Shown one piece after another: positions 14,462-15,957 of a stretch of DNA of 15,957 nucleotides (its first letter is position 1; every line of letters starts with the position of its first letter). The DNA lies in NCBI GenBank assembly GCA_003695725.1, contig RFHX01000227.1, positions 1-15,957 on the forward strand, read 5' to 3'. The DNA comes from Candidatus Schekmanbacteria bacterium (lineage in GTDB: Bacteria; Schekmanbacteria; GWA2-38-11; J061). Under the pieces are notes generated by a model. It ran no database searches and was not told the origin of the DNA. It saw only the letters and a program-made list of their open reading frames with translations. The position numbers and the translations under genes were made by a program.

Positions 14462-15695
14462 TTTGAATATTTAAAAGTTCTATTGTTTGAGCCGCTGTTG
14501 ATAGAATTCCTGCAAACTCATAGACTTTTATCTTTTCGATTGTAACATTAGACTTGCCCGAAACAGAAAAAAAACCTGTCTCTTCCGGACAGAGACTATC
14601 GTATGCAAAACTCATTCCTCTGACATTTAAACTTTGTGTCTTGTCTCTTTCTGAATGAAAACGGAAAAATCCGCCAACGGGTTTGTTTCCAATAAAGTAG
14701 AAAAGCGGTTCGGCAACCTTTCCGTCAAGCATATCCGTAGTAGGAATCCCCTCCTGAATTATTACACTCGATACAGTTATCTTACTTTTACCAATGGACA
14801 TCTTATTTTGAGTTGCCCTATTCATAGAAACAAATGATTCCCCTGAGTCGGCTATCATTACAGCCATTCCATATGTGCCTGAATTGTTTTTGATAAAAAC
14901 AAATGGCTTATCATTAATACCATATTCTTTATATTTTTTTTGGATTTTATTGATTAGACTATCTATTTTTTTTCCCGCTTCTTCGAACCCTATTTTTTTC
15001 CTAAAATTTATTTCATCTTGATAGTCATAAAATCCTGATATCAACCATGGGTCAACTGAATATTTTTTCCCAAAGTCTTCTGCCAAATTACAGTAAATTT
15101 TGAAGTGCTCACTCTTTCTTCTTCTATACCAGCCCATCTCAGGAGGCGGAATAACAGGTTGAGCAATATTCAGTAACTTTTCCGGCTTCCCTGCTGAAAA
15201 ATCATTGTTGCTGATTATTAAGTCAGGAATAAAATCATCAACCCTTACCTTTGATGATTCCACTGATAATGGATGCAATTGCAATATTTTGTTGGAAGCC
15301 GTTTCCGCTTCTCTATATGTATCTGAAAGTGTTGCGCATAGTGTTTCAAAACCGGCATTTTTTATTATCTGCTTCAGTGTATATGCATTTTCCATATAGA
15401 AGGGATTGCGAGTATGCTCTTCCAAAATTAGGAGAATCTTTTTTGCATCTGGATAGTAAGTGGCAATATATTCTTTGAGCGCTTTGGAGGATATTGTCAA
15501 GCTGTTTTCACAAAGATTATTAAAACCTGCCGGGAAAGCGTTTGCATCCACTGCAGAGACTTTATATCCGCTATTTCTTATGTCATGAGAGGAATAAATA
15601 GGAGGTATCTTCCCTTCAGTAATATCAATAATCCACTTTTTTATATCAACTGAATTCTCAGTAATAATCCTGAATATCTCTTTTATTGTATCCAC
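14445..15695 (-). CDS. gshA: Glutamate-cysteine ligase, Acidithiobacillus-type
   Basis: A 416-residue cytoplasmic ligase that makes gamma-glutamylcysteine from glutamate, cysteine and ATP, the first step of glutathione synthesis. It matches the TIGR02049-type (T. ferrooxidans) family rather than the E. coli or plant types. Motifs: 'SGYKVSAVDANAFPAGFNNL' (42-61), EEHTRNPFY (92-100), NNDFSAG (163-169), 'GWYRRRKSEHF' (188-198), 'KNNSGTYGMAVM' (269-280, ATP-grasp-like loop), 'IQEGIPT' (313-319), AEP (328-330) and GGFFRFH (341-347). Length is normal. The start is a GTG at 15695, supported by AAGGA nine bases upstream. The stop overlaps the gshB start by 17 bases, the usual gshA-gshB arrangement. 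I found no convincing -35/-10 pair upstream; TTGAAC (minus strand, about 15765) has only a poor partner. Confidence 0.92.
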   Translation of the reverse strand: MDTIKEIFRIITENSVDIKKWIIDITEGKIPPIYSSHDIRNSGYKVSAVDANAFPAGFNNLCENSLTISSKALKEYIATYYPDAKKILLILEEHTRNPFYMENAYTLKQIIKNAGFETLCATLSDTYREAETASNKILQLHPLSVESSKVRVDDFIPDLIISNNDFSAGKPEKLLNIAQPVIPPPEMGWYRRRKSEHFKIYCNLAEDFGKKYSVDPWLISGFYDYQDEINFRKKIGFEEAGKKIDSLINKIQKKYKEYGINDKPFVFIKNNSGTYGMAVMIADSGESFVSMNRATQNKMSIGKSKITVSSVIIQEGIPTTDMLDGKVAEPLFYFIGNKPVGGFFRFHSERDKTQSLNVRGMSFAYDSLCPEETGFFSVSGKSNVTIEKIKVYEFAGILSTAAQTIELLNIQNERKK

Positions 15696-15957
15696 AACTG
15701 ATTGTCCTTTTATTCAAAATTTATAATAACAAAAATTCCATAAGATTTCTAATTGTTAAGTTCAATTTTGGAATCTTTATGTTTTACGCGGTTTTCTATT
15801 AGATTTACTATTTGCCATCATTATCCTTATTTGCTTCCTCGTAGTTTTTCATCATTATCAAAGCCACAGTAGGCATTTTTTCTCACTCTCTCAGTTTCAA
15901 ATAAAATTTTTTTGATACCTTCTTGCTTTAAAAAAATGTATTAGAAGAAGGAGTGGA

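Overview
The window is AT-rich DNA from a Gram-negative bacterium. Two genes encode lipoproteins with lipobox signals, one encodes a very large secreted protein, and glutathione synthesis genes are present. The glutamate-cysteine ligase is of the Acidithiobacillus ('T. ferrooxidans') family. A conserved Cys-rich mini-protein and an NrfJ-like OB-fold lipoprotein also recall Deltaproteobacteria-like or candidate-phylum genomes. Schekmanbacteria-type lineages would fit, but this is only a guess from gene content. I see no insertion sequences, CRISPR arrays, tRNA or rRNA genes.

Layout. (1) Positions 18-4661 (+): a 1547-residue exported protein in which two long arrays of LVIVD-type beta-propeller repeats flank three BACON-like Ig domains, with a CARDB-like domain at the C-terminus. 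(2) Positions 4756-5517 (-): a lipoprotein with two OB-fold-like segments, transcribed toward the end of gene 1. (3) Positions 5518-5893: a 376-base divergent intergenic region with a good sigma70-type promoter for class I fructose-1,6-bisphosphatase (5894-6874, +). (4) Positions 6886-6921: a strong bidirectional terminator between fbp and the convergent gene. (5) Positions 6940-7986 (-): a TolB-like six-bladed propeller lipoprotein with its own promoter at 8037-8066. (6) Positions 8081-13317 (-): five genes in one direction, in transcription order a zinc-ribbon mini-protein, a tail-anchored coiled-coil protein, a UvrD/Rep/PcrA helicase, a dGTPase-like HD phosphohydrolase and a short Ppx/GppA phosphatase. 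(7) Positions 13318-13492: a regulatory-looking spacer with a 17-bp palindrome matching the NtrC site consensus, and a candidate promoter with a perfect DnaA box in its spacer. (8) Positions 13493-15695 (-): gshA and gshB, overlapping by 17 bases. Positions 15696-15957 are non-coding apart from one doubtful 22-codon ORF.

How the genes fit together. The chromosomal core genes (gshAB, uvrD, HD hydrolase, ppx, fbp) point to ordinary housekeeping: thiol synthesis, DNA repair, nucleotide and polyphosphate turnover, and gluconeogenesis. The less ordinary parts are the giant propeller/BACON surface protein, a GshB whose ATP-grasp glycine loop is rewritten, and the uncharacterised zinc-ribbon and tail-anchored pair placed in front of a repair helicase. 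The five central genes have weak or absent Shine-Dalgarno sequences, while fbp and both lipoprotein genes have perfect AGGAGG sites. I do not see a convincing new defence or mobile system.
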